This document shows, in pieces, positions 1 through 6,267 of a DNA stretch of 11,877 nucleotides (positions within the stretch are counted from its first letter, which is position 1; every line of letters starts with the position of its first letter). Position numbers and translations under genes: made by a program. Source of the DNA: Ventricola sp051883735 (GTDB lineage Bacteria > Bacillota > Clostridia > Christensenellales > Aristaeellaceae); the NCBI GenBank assembly GCA_051883735.1, contig JBJEUH010000182.1:1-11877 (forward strand), read 5' to 3'. Below the pieces are notes generated by a model. The model had not been told where the DNA came from and made no database searches. It was given only the letters and a program-made list of their open reading frames with translations.

Positions 1-5
1 CGCGT

Positions 6-35
6 TTGACACATGCGCCCCCGGGCATGTATAAT
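6..35 (+). promoter_or_regulatory. Promoter of the M18 aminopeptidase gene
   Basis: TTGACA at 6-11 and TATAAT at 30-35 are both full consensus hexamers, separated by 18 bases. Transcription would start near 42, giving a short leader of about 30 bases before the ATG at 72. The promoter shows that a TTG at position 6, in frame with the gene, cannot be the translation start because it is the -35 box itself. Confidence 0.85.
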
Positions 36-71
36 AGACACATCGAATACTGCATTTCAGGAGGGTTTCCC

Positions 72-1379
72 ATGGCCGATCATGTTCAGCTCTTTCTCGA
101 CTTCGTGAGGAAATCACCGAGCGCGTTTCACGCGGTGAAGACCCTGTGCGCCGCGCTCGAGGCCGGCGGCTTCGCCCCGCTGTCCGAGACGGAGCCCTGG
201 CGCGTTGTGCCCGGCGGCAAGTACTATGTGACGCGCAACCTCTCCAGCGTCGTCGCGTTCGCGGTGCCCGAGACCGGCTTTGCGCACTTCCAGATCGTCT
301 CCTCCCACAGCGATTCCCCGACCTTCAAGCTCAAGCACATCTGCGAGGACGAGACGACGGGCGGCTATCTTCGCCTGAACGTGGAGCGCTACGGCGGCAT
401 GATCATGTCCTCCTGGTTTGACCGTCCGCTGTCCATCGCGGGCCGCGTGCTCGTGCGCGAGGGCCATGCGCTGACGACGAAGCTGGTCGATCTGGGGCGC
501 GACGCGGTGCTCATCCCCAACATGCCCATCCACTTCAACCGCGAGGTGAACGACGGCTACAAGTACAACGCCCAGCTCGATCTGCTCCCGCTCTACGGCG
601 GCGCAGGCAGCAAGGGCAGGCTGAAGGCCGAGATCGCCGCAGCCGCAGGCGTGAGCGAGGACGCCATCGTCGCCCAGGATCTCTTCCTCTATGCGCGCAC
701 GCCGGGCAGCGTCTGGGGCGCTGCAAACGAGTTCTTCTCCTGCCCGCGCATCGACGACCTCGAGTGCGCCTATGCCTCCGCGGCGGCCTTCCTGGCCAGC
801 GAGTCCGTCGGCCACATCAACGTGCTCGCCGTGTTTGACAACGAGGAGGTCGGCAGCGGCTCCAAGCAGGGCGCGGACTCCACGTTCCTCACCGACGTGC
901 TCGCCCGCGCGGGCGCGGCCCTGGGCGCTTCGGACGGCGAAATCCGCGCGGCGATCGCGGCCAGCTTCATGGCCTCCGCGGACAACGCGCACGCCCTGCA
1001 CCCGAACCATCCGGAGAAATACGACGCGCAGAACCGCACGCTCATGAACGGCGGCGTGGTCATCAAGCACAATGCGAACCAGAAGTACACCACGGACGCG
1101 GTCTCCTGTGCGGTCTTCTCCAGCCTCTGCGGGATGGCCGGCGTCCCGGTGCAGCACTTTGCCAACCGCTCGGACATGCTGGGCGGCTCCACGCTGGGCA
1201 ACATCGCCAACAGGCACGCCTCCATGAACACGGTGGACATCGGCCTGGCGCAGCTGGCCATGCACTCCAGCTACGAGACCGCGGGCTGCGCGGACGTGGC
1301 GTATATGGTGCGCGCGCTCGCCTCGCTGTACAGCCGCAACATCGTCTTGCGTGCGGACGGCGCGCTGACCATCGAATAA
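72..1379 (+). CDS. apeB: M18 family aminopeptidase (aspartyl aminopeptidase type)
   Basis: A 435-residue cytosolic metallopeptidase of the M18 family, which removes N-terminal, often acidic, residues from peptides using a two-zinc centre. Visible family motifs are SSHSDSP with the zinc-ligand H79, PRIDDL with the likely bridging D228, DNEEVGSGS with E258 and E259, SADNAHALHPNHPEKYD with D304, and AMHSSYE with H398. Order, spacing and total length match full-length bacterial M18 enzymes, so the gene is intact and all expected metal ligands are present. The ATG at 72 is chosen because AGGAGGG at 59-65 lies six bases upstream; the frame is open further upstream but runs into the promoter. The gene stands alone with its own promoter and terminator and converges on the TetR gene. 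A peptide-scavenging or protein-turnover role is inferred. The symbol apeB is the usual bacterial name, but substrate preference cannot be read from sequence. Confidence 0.93.
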   Translation: MADHVQLFLDFVRKSPSAFHAVKTLCAALEAGGFAPLSETEPWRVVPGGKYYVTRNLSSVVAFAVPETGFAHFQIVSSHSDSPTFKLKHICEDETTGGYLRLNVERYGGMIMSSWFDRPLSIAGRVLVREGHALTTKLVDLGRDAVLIPNMPIHFNREVNDGYKYNAQLDLLPLYGGAGSKGRLKAEIAAAAGVSEDAIVAQDLFLYARTPGSVWGAANEFFSCPRIDDLECAYASAAAFLASESVGHINVLAVFDNEEVGSGSKQGADSTFLTDVLARAGAALGASDGEIRAAIAASFMASADNAHALHPNHPEKYDAQNRTLMNGGVVIKHNANQKYTTDAVSCAVFSSLCGMAGVPVQHFANRSDMLGGSTLGNIANRHASMNTVDIGLAQLAMHSSYETAGCADVAYMVRALASLYSRNIVLRADGALTIE

Positions 1380-1387
1380 CGCATGCA

Positions 1388-1417
1388 AAAAGCGGACAGC
1401 CCACGCTGCCCGCTTTT
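1388..1417. terminator. Two-way intrinsic terminator between convergent genes
   Basis: AAAAGCGG (1388-1395) plus CAGC (1397-1400) pairs with GCTG (1405-1408) plus CCGCTTTT (1410-1417), with one A/C mismatch and a CCAC loop. The A-run and T-run at either end let it end transcription from the aminopeptidase (plus strand) and from the TetR gene (minus strand), whose stop codon is 28 bases away. Confidence 0.75.
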
Positions 1418-1445
1418 CAATCGATTGAACGAATGTAGCCCTGTG

Positions 1446-2000
1446 TCATGCTCGTATCCCCTTGATGAGCGTCTCCTGGGTGCTGGCAATCATCTTCTCC
1501 ATGTCCTCCGGCGCATAATCAGCCCTGCGCACGGAGCGCACGACGGCCAGACCGTGGATGTAGATGGACATCTGCGTATAGAGCATCTCCGTCTGCTCCT
1601 GCGTCAGGCCGAGGTATTCCGACTCGCGGCGAAGCAGATCCTCACGGCGCTCCTCGCTGACGAACGGATACAGCGAATCGTCCTGCTTCATCATAAACAG
1701 ATGCGCAAACAGATGCGGCTGCTCGGCCGCAAAGCGCGTATACGCGCAGCCGGTCTTCACCAGCGGATCGCCCGGCTCATCGTCCACATGAAGCGCAGCC
1801 TGGAACTGCTCCTTCGCTTTCTCTTCAAGCCTGGTTTTGAGGTCCTGCATTCCGGAAAAGTAGCTGAAAATCGGCTGCGTAGAGCAGTTCAGCGCCTTCG
1901 CAACAGAACGCGCGTTGACCACTTCCATCCCTTCGCGGCAGAACATTTCAAACGACCTTTCAAGAATCATTTCCCTCGTGATTCTTTGTTTCGGCGGCAT
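1446..2000 (-). CDS. TetR/AcrR family transcriptional regulator
   Basis: A 184-residue one-domain-plus-ligand-domain repressor type. The N-terminal 50 residues carry the TetR helix-turn-helix: a first helix with ILERSFEMFCREG (12-24), then VNARSVAKALNCSTQPIFSYF (28-48), where the TQPIFSYF recognition helix is typical. The rest is the helical ligand/dimerisation part; YTRFAAEQPHLFAHLF (87-102) and IYIHGLAVV (146-154) resemble the C-terminal domain of the WHG-type subgroup. The ATG at 1998-2000 is preceded by AGGAG on the minus strand. No transporter or efflux gene is adjacent; the divergent neighbour at 2332 encodes a secreted protein. Autoregulation through the dyads at 2112-2159 is plausible but inferred. 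The ligand is unknown. Confidence 0.88.
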   Translation of the reverse strand: MPPKQRITREMILERSFEMFCREGMEVVNARSVAKALNCSTQPIFSYFSGMQDLKTRLEEKAKEQFQAALHVDDEPGDPLVKTGCAYTRFAAEQPHLFAHLFMMKQDDSLYPFVSEERREDLLRRESEYLGLTQEQTEMLYTQMSIYIHGLAVVRSVRRADYAPEDMEKMIASTQETLIKGIRA

Positions 2001-2058
2001 ATTCCCACTCCTGTCGTAATATGATACAATCGGCTGTTGTTGCCCACAATTTCAGTTT

Positions 2059-2087
2059 ATATTACCATATTCTTTCATTGCAGTCAA
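2059..2087 (-). promoter_or_regulatory. Candidate promoter of the TetR regulator gene
   Basis: On the minus strand TTGACT (2082-2087) and TAATAT (2059-2064) are separated by 17 bases. A second, weaker candidate lies closer to the gene: TTGTGG (2044-2049) with TATCAT (2021-2026), also 17 bases apart. Sequence alone cannot decide between them. Confidence 0.5.
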
Positions 2088-2111
2088 CATCCTCCAAGGC
2101 ATGCTTTTGCA

Positions 2112-2133
2112 CCGCGTTGAGCGCTCAACGCGG
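2112..2133. promoter_or_regulatory. 22-base perfect palindrome, operator candidate
   Basis: Every base pairs across the centre; the core is TTGAGCGCTCAA (2117-2128), flanked by CCGCG and CGCGG. There is no central loop and no T-run, so a terminator is unlikely. It lies 25 bases upstream of the -35 box of the candidate TetR promoter. Perfect dyads of this size are typical operators for dimeric regulators, and the adjacent TetR protein is the obvious candidate ligand. No binding specificity can be read directly. Confidence 0.5.
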
Positions 2134-2139
2134 CGTTTC

Positions 2140-2159
2140 GTACACAAAATATCGTGTAC
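2140..2159. promoter_or_regulatory. Inverted repeat GTACAC-N8-GTGTAC, operator candidate
   Basis: GTACAC (2140-2145) and GTGTAC (2154-2159) form a dyad with an eight-base AT-rich spacer. The total span of 20 bases suits a TetR-type dimer. It is seven bases from the 22-base palindrome and has a different half-site sequence. The rest of the gene-free stretch 2001-2331 holds only the promoters described here and AT-rich sequence. Confidence 0.4.
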
Positions 2160-2272
2160 AAACTCAGGCGGGAATTGGTTTTTTTCGCCCTTCTCACCAT
2201 ACTAAATGTGTGTGTAGTTCGCCCAAAAAAGGCTAATAATTTTTCAGATATCTTTTCGTGCGCGCACCGGCG

Positions 2273-2301
2273 TTGCGCCGCTTGCGCGTCCGTGATACAA
2301 T
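2273..2301 (+). promoter_or_regulatory. Promoter of the secreted protein gene at 2332
   Basis: TTGCGC (2273-2278) and TACAAT (2296-2301) are 17 bases apart, and TGA just before the -10 box makes it an extended -10 (TGnTACAAT). Transcription would start near 2308, about 24 bases before the ATG. Confidence 0.65.
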
Positions 2302-2331
2302 AGGCTATCAACACAAAGAGGAGTTCGCTTC

Positions 2332-3111
2332 ATGAAGCTGTTTTTCACCGTCCTGCTGCTTGCCTGTCTGCCGCTTTCCTGCGTCCTGAGTGAGACGCTC
2401 TCCATGGAGGAGATGCTCGCCGCGCAGGACGCCATCGCCCTGACCGAGGAGGCGCAGGATGCCGATGCGCCGTCCTCCGCCGCGCGCGAGGACTTCATCG
2501 ACCGCATCATCGCCACCGCCAAATCGCTCTACGACGCGGCGAACGGCAAGCCCCAGCGCGCGCAGTACAGCGGCGACATCTACGTCTGCAAGAACTTCAC
2601 GGTGCACCTGTTCCGCGAGAATTGCGGCGATTTCCGCATGGCGCAGTACCCGGAGGTGGCGCTGGTCATCCCCAACAACCAGAAGAAGGCGGACTGCGCG
2701 CCCTACGTCTACGGCGTGGAATGGCAGGACGTGGATGCCGGCGACGGCAATCCCTTCTATGCCGCGGCCTCCTTCCGTTACGACGACAGCCTGTCCAAGG
2801 AGGAAAACCGCCGGCTTGCCCGCGAATTCCTGATGCAGGTCCAGCGCGGCGATTACTTCCAGATGGCGGCAAACTACTACTACGGCGTGGGCGCGCACTC
2901 CATGATCTTCATCGAGGATTACGACCCGGAGACGGACTCCGTGCACTGGGCCGATTCCAACATGAAGGGCAAGAGCGTTAACGGCGAGCGCTACGCCTAT
3001 GTCCAGTACGACGCAGTCAAGGAAATCGACTGGTTTGTCGATGCCTTCTGCCGCAGCAAATACGGCGCGACGATCTATCGGCTGCGGGACGACATCATAT
3101 ACGCAGAGTAA
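2332..3111 (+). CDS. Secreted protein with possible NlpC/P60- or CHAP-like cysteine hydrolase fold
   Basis: A 259-residue protein I do not recognise as a named family. It begins with a hydrophobic signal segment (residues 3-20, possible cleavage after VLS at 20). An acidic, probably flexible linker (21-55) follows. The C-terminal part has a spacing of motifs seen in papain-like peptidoglycan or amide hydrolases: YVCKNF with C86, then GVGAHSMIFIEDYD with H189, then HWADSNM with D208 (or N210). That C-H-D order, with the HSMIFI strand, suggests a catalytic triad, but this is inference and no family signature was verified. Other cysteines are C98, C122 and C240. C12 and C17 lie in the signal region but do not make a good lipobox. 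AGAGGAG at 2317-2323 is eight bases before the ATG. The gene is monocistronic, divergent from the TetR gene, and is followed by a double-hairpin repeat that may end the transcript. A cell-envelope role is possible. Confidence 0.75.
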   Translation: MKLFFTVLLLACLPLSCVLSETLSMEEMLAAQDAIALTEEAQDADAPSSAAREDFIDRIIATAKSLYDAANGKPQRAQYSGDIYVCKNFTVHLFRENCGDFRMAQYPEVALVIPNNQKKADCAPYVYGVEWQDVDAGDGNPFYAAASFRYDDSLSKEENRRLAREFLMQVQRGDYFQMAANYYYGVGAHSMIFIEDYDPETDSVHWADSNMKGKSVNGERYAYVQYDAVKEIDWFVDAFCRSKYGATIYRLRDDIIYAE

Positions 3112-3117
3112 TGGGGT

Positions 3118-3203
3118 ACGTTAGGGCTGCCGCCCTAAGACCCGCCTGAGGGACATTGTCCCTCAGACTCCCTTTTACGCTTCGCGCCGGTATCAAGCAA
3201 GCC
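3118..3203 (+). repeat. Double-hairpin intergenic repeat, copy 1
   Basis: Hairpin 1 is TTAGGGC (3121-3127) with GCCCTAA (3132-3138). Hairpin 2 is a perfect nine-pair stem, CTGAGGGAC (3146-3154) with GTCCCTCAG (3158-3166). Then follow ACTCCCTTTT, the motif CGCTTCGCG (3178-3186) and CAAGCAAGCC. The same order is found at 9035-9119. The CCTTTT after hairpin 2 could also let it act as a terminator for the gene ending at 3111. Between this repeat and 3325 I see only a small CGCAG/CTGCG hairpin (3273-3285) and a TTGACA (3238-3243) without a matching -10 box. Confidence 0.7.
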
Positions 3204-3324
3204 TATTGAAGGTGTGAAGCCAGGGCCTGTCCATGTTTTGACAGCATTTGTCTGCCGGCCGGGATGAAAGGCCGCAGCTTCTGCGTCCTATGGATTGAGA
3301 TCAAAATGCACTCAGGAGGACGGT

Positions 3325-3795
3325 ATGATGAAAAGGGTATTCATTTTGATGGCCGCCATGCTGCTGGCCGTCTCCGCAAAGGCAGAAATCATCCCGGCTG
3401 CCGGGATGGGACAGATCGGCTATGAGGCGGTGGTGCTCTGCGAGGGGCTGACCATCCGCGCCGACAGAAGCACTTCATCCCCTGCCGTCGGACGCCTTCA
3501 GTTCGGGGACGTCTTTGCATGCCAGGAGTTTTCGGAGGACGGCTGGTGCGACTGCTTTCTGTCGGACGCCGAGGGCACGGGCAGCGCGGGCTGGGTGCTC
3601 AGCGACTATGTGCTCATCGACCCGTCGTACTATCTGACGGAAAAGAGCACGCCGGTGTACGCATGGGACAGCCCTGCGGCCAACAAGGTCGCCCTGCTCG
3701 GCGCCGGTGAAAAGCTCCCGATCCTCCGCGAGGAGGGAGACTGGCTCCTGGTCAGCCTCCGCGGCGCGGTGGGCTGGGTGTGCAAAAACCCGTAA
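3325..3795 (+). CDS. Secreted protein with two bacterial SH3-like domains
   Basis: A 156-residue exported protein. Residues 1-20 form a signal peptide (MMKR, a hydrophobic core, then SAKA before E21). Residues about 34-98 form a bacterial SH3-like (SH3b) domain, recognisable by LTIRADRSTSSPAVGRLQFGD and the closing GWVLSDYV. Residues about 102-154 form a second, shorter SH3-like domain ending in GAVGWVCK. Such domains usually bind peptidoglycan or act as spacers in cell-wall proteins. There is no catalytic domain, so this is probably a binding or accessory protein. AGGAGG (3314-3319) is five bases before the ATG at 3325 and eight before the ATG at 3328; either start is possible and differs by one residue. 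An in-frame TTG at 3295 has no ribosome site. No clear promoter is seen, so readthrough from the gene at 2332 is possible. A strong terminator follows. Confidence 0.82.
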   Translation: MMKRVFILMAAMLLAVSAKAEIIPAAGMGQIGYEAVVLCEGLTIRADRSTSSPAVGRLQFGDVFACQEFSEDGWCDCFLSDAEGTGSAGWVLSDYVLIDPSYYLTEKSTPVYAWDSPAANKVALLGAGEKLPILREEGDWLLVSLRGAVGWVCKNP

Positions 3796-3800
3796 AACTC

Positions 3801-3837
3801 AGGGGTTTGGGCATTTCTGCTCAAACCCCTTTCATTT
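3801..3837 (+). terminator. Intrinsic terminator after the SH3 protein gene
   Basis: AGGGGTTTGGGC (3801-3812) pairs with GCTCAAACCCCT (3819-3830) over 12 pairs with one G/U, around the loop ATTTCT, and is followed by TTCATTT. It starts six bases after the stop codon. Confidence 0.85.
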
Positions 3838-3873
3838 ACACAATTATAGCCATCCAGCAATTTAGCACGAATC

Positions 3874-4030
3874 AGGCCCCCTCTTGAGGGGGCTGTCGCC
3901 GTAGGCGACTGGGGGAGTGGCAGCGGCAGCACTCCCACCGTCATCGCTTCGCGATGCCAACCTTCGGCGTTTTGCCAACCTGTATCGCCCACTGGGCGCG
4001 GCTGTCAAAACGTCCCTCAAGAGGGAGGCT
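3874..4030. mobile_element. MITE-like element with terminal inverted repeats
   Basis: About 157 bases with no coding potential. The ends, AGGCCCCCTCTTGAGGG (3874-3890) and the reverse complement of 4014-4030 (AGCCTCCCTCTTGAGGG), match at 15 of 17 positions. Each end is also a small palindrome. Inside are further hairpins: GTCGCC/GGCGAC (3895-3909), GGGAGTG/CACTCCC (3913-3936) and CATCGC/GCGATG (3942-3956). A six-base direct repeat GCACGA flanks it loosely (3865-3870 and 4046-4051), but the spacing is uneven, so it may not be a target duplication. Non-autonomous elements of this look, with CTCTTGAGGG-type ends, are familiar to me from gut Clostridia, but I cannot name a family. It lies between the SH3 gene and the 3' end of ppk. 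Confidence 0.65.
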
Positions 4031-4076
4031 TTGATGGAGTCAGTTGCACGATTTTTTTGAACCGCTGTAAATCAGC

Positions 4077-6149
4077 TTATCCCTGCTTTCCCGCGGCGCG
4101 CTCATACGCCTGCTGATAGAAGATCTCCTGCGCGTTGCGCGGGGGCTCGCCCATCGGCTGGCGGCGGACATAGCTGCCGTCGGGCTGCATCTCGCGCGCC
4201 TGCACGTTGTCCGCGAGCAGCAGATCGAACATCGCGGTGATCTGCGCCTTCAGCTTCTCGTCCCGGATCGGCGCGGCGACCTCCACGCGGCGCAGCGTGT
4301 TGCGCGTCATGAAATCCGCCGAGGCGATGTACGCCTTCGCGCGCTCCCCGCGGCCGAAGAGATAGATGCGCGAGTGCTCCAGGAATCGGCCCACGATGCT
4401 GATGACGCGGATGTTCTCCGTCGCCCCCGGCACGCCCGGAATCAGGCAGCAGATGCCGCGCACGATGAGGTCGATTCTGACGCCCTCGCAGGAGGCCTGC
4501 ACCAGCCGGTCGATGATCGTCTTGTCCGTCAGCGAGTTGATCTTCACGCCGATATACGCGTCCTCGCCCTCTCTCGCGCGGGCGATCTCCCCGTCGATCA
4601 TCTCCAGCACGCGGTTTTGCAGGCAGTGCGGCGCGACCAGCAGATGCTCCGTCTCCTGCACCGTCTCGCCCATGGACAGCGTGCGGAAGACCTCCGCCGC
4701 CTCGCGGCCGATCGCCTGGTCGTGCGTCATCACGCTCAGATCGGTGTACAGCCGGGCGGTCTTCTCGTTGTAGTTGCCCGTGCCGATCTGCGTGTAGTAC
4801 GCCGCGTGGCCGTTCTCCATGCGCTGGATCAGGCAGAGCTTACTGTGCACCTTGTAGCCGTCCAGGCCGTAGATCACGTTGCAGCCGGCCTCCTCCAGCC
4901 TGCGGCTCCACTCGATGTTGTTCTCCTCGTCAAAGCGCGCCTTGAGCTCCACCAGCACGAGCACGTCCTTGCCGTTTTCGGCGGCCTCGATCAGCGTCTC
5001 GACGATCTTGCTCTGCTTGGCCACGCGGTAGAGCGTCATCTTGATGGAGACGACGCTCTCGTCGTTGGCGGCCTCCTGCAGCATCGTCAAAAACGGCTTC
5101 ATGCTCTCATACGGGTAGGAGAGCAGCTTGTCGCCCTCCCGGATCTGATCGAGCACCGGCCGGTCGGACGCGATCGACGCGCTGCGCTGCGGGATGCGGC
5201 GCTCGTAAAACAGCTCCGTCTTCTGGCGCAGGTTGTCCGCGATGCCGTAGAGGAACGACAGGTCCAGCGGCGAGTTGTTCTTGAAGACGTGGTCCTTGTC
5301 GACGTCCATGTGCTTGCACAGCGAGCGCACGATTTCGCCGTCCAGCTCGCGGGAGAGCTCCAGGCGCACCGGCGCCAGGCGCCTGCGCTTCTTGATCAGC
5401 TCCGCCATGAACTCGCGGTAGTCGATGTCCTCCTCGTAGAGCGCGTCCGCGTCGATATCGGCGTTGCGCGTCACGCGGATGAGGGACTTTTCCCTGATCG
5501 TGTAGCCCGCGAAGACCTTGGGCAGGAAGTGCAGGATCAGCTCCTCGGCGAGCATGTAGGTCTTTTCGCTCGCGGAGACCTCGATCAGCCGCGGGAACAC
5601 GCCCGCGCTGCACGGCACGATGCCCAGCTTGCGCTTGCCGCTCTTGCGCTCGAGCACGGCGACGGCATAGATGTCCCTGTTGCGCAGGAACGGGAACGGC
5701 TGGCGGCGGCCCACGATGATCGGGGAGATCAGCGGCGCGATCTCGCAGTCGAAGTAGCGCTCCAGCTTTTCGCTCTCCTGCCGGCCGATCTTTTTGAAAT
5801 CGACCAGGCGCACGCCGGCCTCCTCCACGCGCCCGAGCAGCTTGGCGTAGATGAAATCCCTGCGCTCGTTGAGCCGGCGCACGGTTTTGAGCACCTCGCA
5901 CAGCTGCTCCGCCGGGGTCATCTGGGTCTTGTTTTCGCGGAGATTGGGAGAAAGGTGCTCCTGATCCACCAGTGAGCCCACGCGCACCATAAAGAACTCG
6001 TCGAGGTTGCTCTGATAGATCGAGGCAAAGCTCAGCCGCTCGCACAGCGGCGTCAGGTCGCTCTCCGCCTCCTCAAGCACGCGCTCGTTGAACTTGAGCC
6101 AGGAGAGCTCCCGGTTCATGAAGATGGTCCGATCGGTCATGGGTTCCAT
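4077..6149 (-). CDS. ppk: Polyphosphate kinase 1
   Basis: A 690-residue PPK1, which reversibly transfers the terminal phosphate of ATP to growing inorganic polyphosphate. The N-terminal motif NRELSWLKFNERVL is at 12-25. The phosphorylated histidine is H435 in KVHSKLCLI and the second catalytic histidine is H592 in FLEHSRIYLF; the magnesium-binding arginines correspond to R375 (LYR) and R405 (KARFDEE). With the start chosen here these numbers coincide with those of the E. coli enzyme (688 residues), so the protein is collinear and complete, with N, head, C1 and C2 domains. An upstream ATG at 6170 would add seven residues (MTKGCFS) but has its only purine-rich site 12 bases away, whereas AAAGGA lies nine bases before the ATG at 6149. 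No exopolyphosphatase gene is adjacent. The gene has its own promoter. No good terminator follows; the right hairpin of the MITE-like element with TTTT on the minus strand may serve weakly. Confidence 0.96.
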   Translation of the reverse strand: MEPMTDRTIFMNRELSWLKFNERVLEEAESDLTPLCERLSFASIYQSNLDEFFMVRVGSLVDQEHLSPNLRENKTQMTPAEQLCEVLKTVRRLNERRDFIYAKLLGRVEEAGVRLVDFKKIGRQESEKLERYFDCEIAPLISPIIVGRRQPFPFLRNRDIYAVAVLERKSGKRKLGIVPCSAGVFPRLIEVSASEKTYMLAEELILHFLPKVFAGYTIREKSLIRVTRNADIDADALYEEDIDYREFMAELIKKRRRLAPVRLELSRELDGEIVRSLCKHMDVDKDHVFKNNSPLDLSFLYGIADNLRQKTELFYERRIPQRSASIASDRPVLDQIREGDKLLSYPYESMKPFLTMLQEAANDESVVSIKMTLYRVAKQSKIVETLIEAAENGKDVLVLVELKARFDEENNIEWSRRLEEAGCNVIYGLDGYKVHSKLCLIQRMENGHAAYYTQIGTGNYNEKTARLYTDLSVMTHDQAIGREAAEVFRTLSMGETVQETEHLLVAPHCLQNRVLEMIDGEIARAREGEDAYIGVKINSLTDKTIIDRLVQASCEGVRIDLIVRGICCLIPGVPGATENIRVISIVGRFLEHSRIYLFGRGERAKAYIASADFMTRNTLRRVEVAAPIRDEKLKAQITAMFDLLLADNVQAREMQPDGSYVRRQPMGEPPRNAQEIFYQQAYERAAGKQG

Positions 6150-6158
6150 TGAAAAGCA

Positions 6159-6164
6159 TCCTTT
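6159..6164 (-). promoter_or_regulatory. Ribosome binding site deciding the ppk start
   Basis: AAAGGA on the minus strand, nine bases before the ATG at 6149. This site lies inside the alternative reading from the ATG at 6170 and favours the shorter protein. Confidence 0.6.
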
Positions 6165-6190
6165 CGTCATGGACTTGCGCTGTCCCTTAG

Positions 6191-6219
6191 ATTATAGCGG
6201 ACTTTTCGGCAAAAATCTA
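6191..6219 (-). promoter_or_regulatory. Promoter of ppk
   Basis: A perfect TATAAT on the minus strand (6191-6196). The hexamer 17 bases upstream, TAGATT (6214-6219), is a poor -35 box, so the promoter may be weak or may need an activator. Transcription would start near 6184, about 35 bases before the chosen ATG. Confidence 0.55.
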
Positions 6220-6222
6220 CAC

Positions 6223-6258
6223 AAAAATCCCCGCAGGACAGCCGCCCGCGGGGATTTT
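6223..6258 (-). terminator. Intrinsic terminator after the aminotransferase gene
   Basis: Read on the minus strand, AAAATCCCCGC (6258 to 6248) pairs with GCGGGGATTTT (6234 to 6224) over 11 pairs and runs into TTTTTG. It separates the aminotransferase transcript from ppk, so the two same-strand genes are probably not one operon. Confidence 0.85.
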
Positions 6259-6267
6259 ACACGCTTT

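Noticed and set aside
114..1388. Long open frame on the minus strand opposite the M18 aminopeptidase gene
   Set aside because: Composition is rich in Arg, Ala, His and Val as expected of an antisense frame in GC-rich DNA; no domain is recognisable and the plus-strand gene is certain.
2021..2236. Small plus-strand frame in the gap upstream of the secreted protein
   Set aside because: No ribosome binding site or usable promoter, odd composition, and it runs through both dyads.
3238..3243. TTGACA as a -35 box for the SH3 protein gene
   Set aside because: No acceptable -10 hexamer lies 16-18 bases downstream.
3118..4030. Clustered hairpins considered as a CRISPR array
   Set aside because: There are no regularly spaced identical repeats with unique spacers, and no cas gene in the window.
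4374..5975. 533-codon open frame on the plus strand opposite ppk
   Set aside because: Antisense shadow of ppk, with low-complexity composition (Leu, Val, Asp, His, Arg) and no ribosome site or domain.
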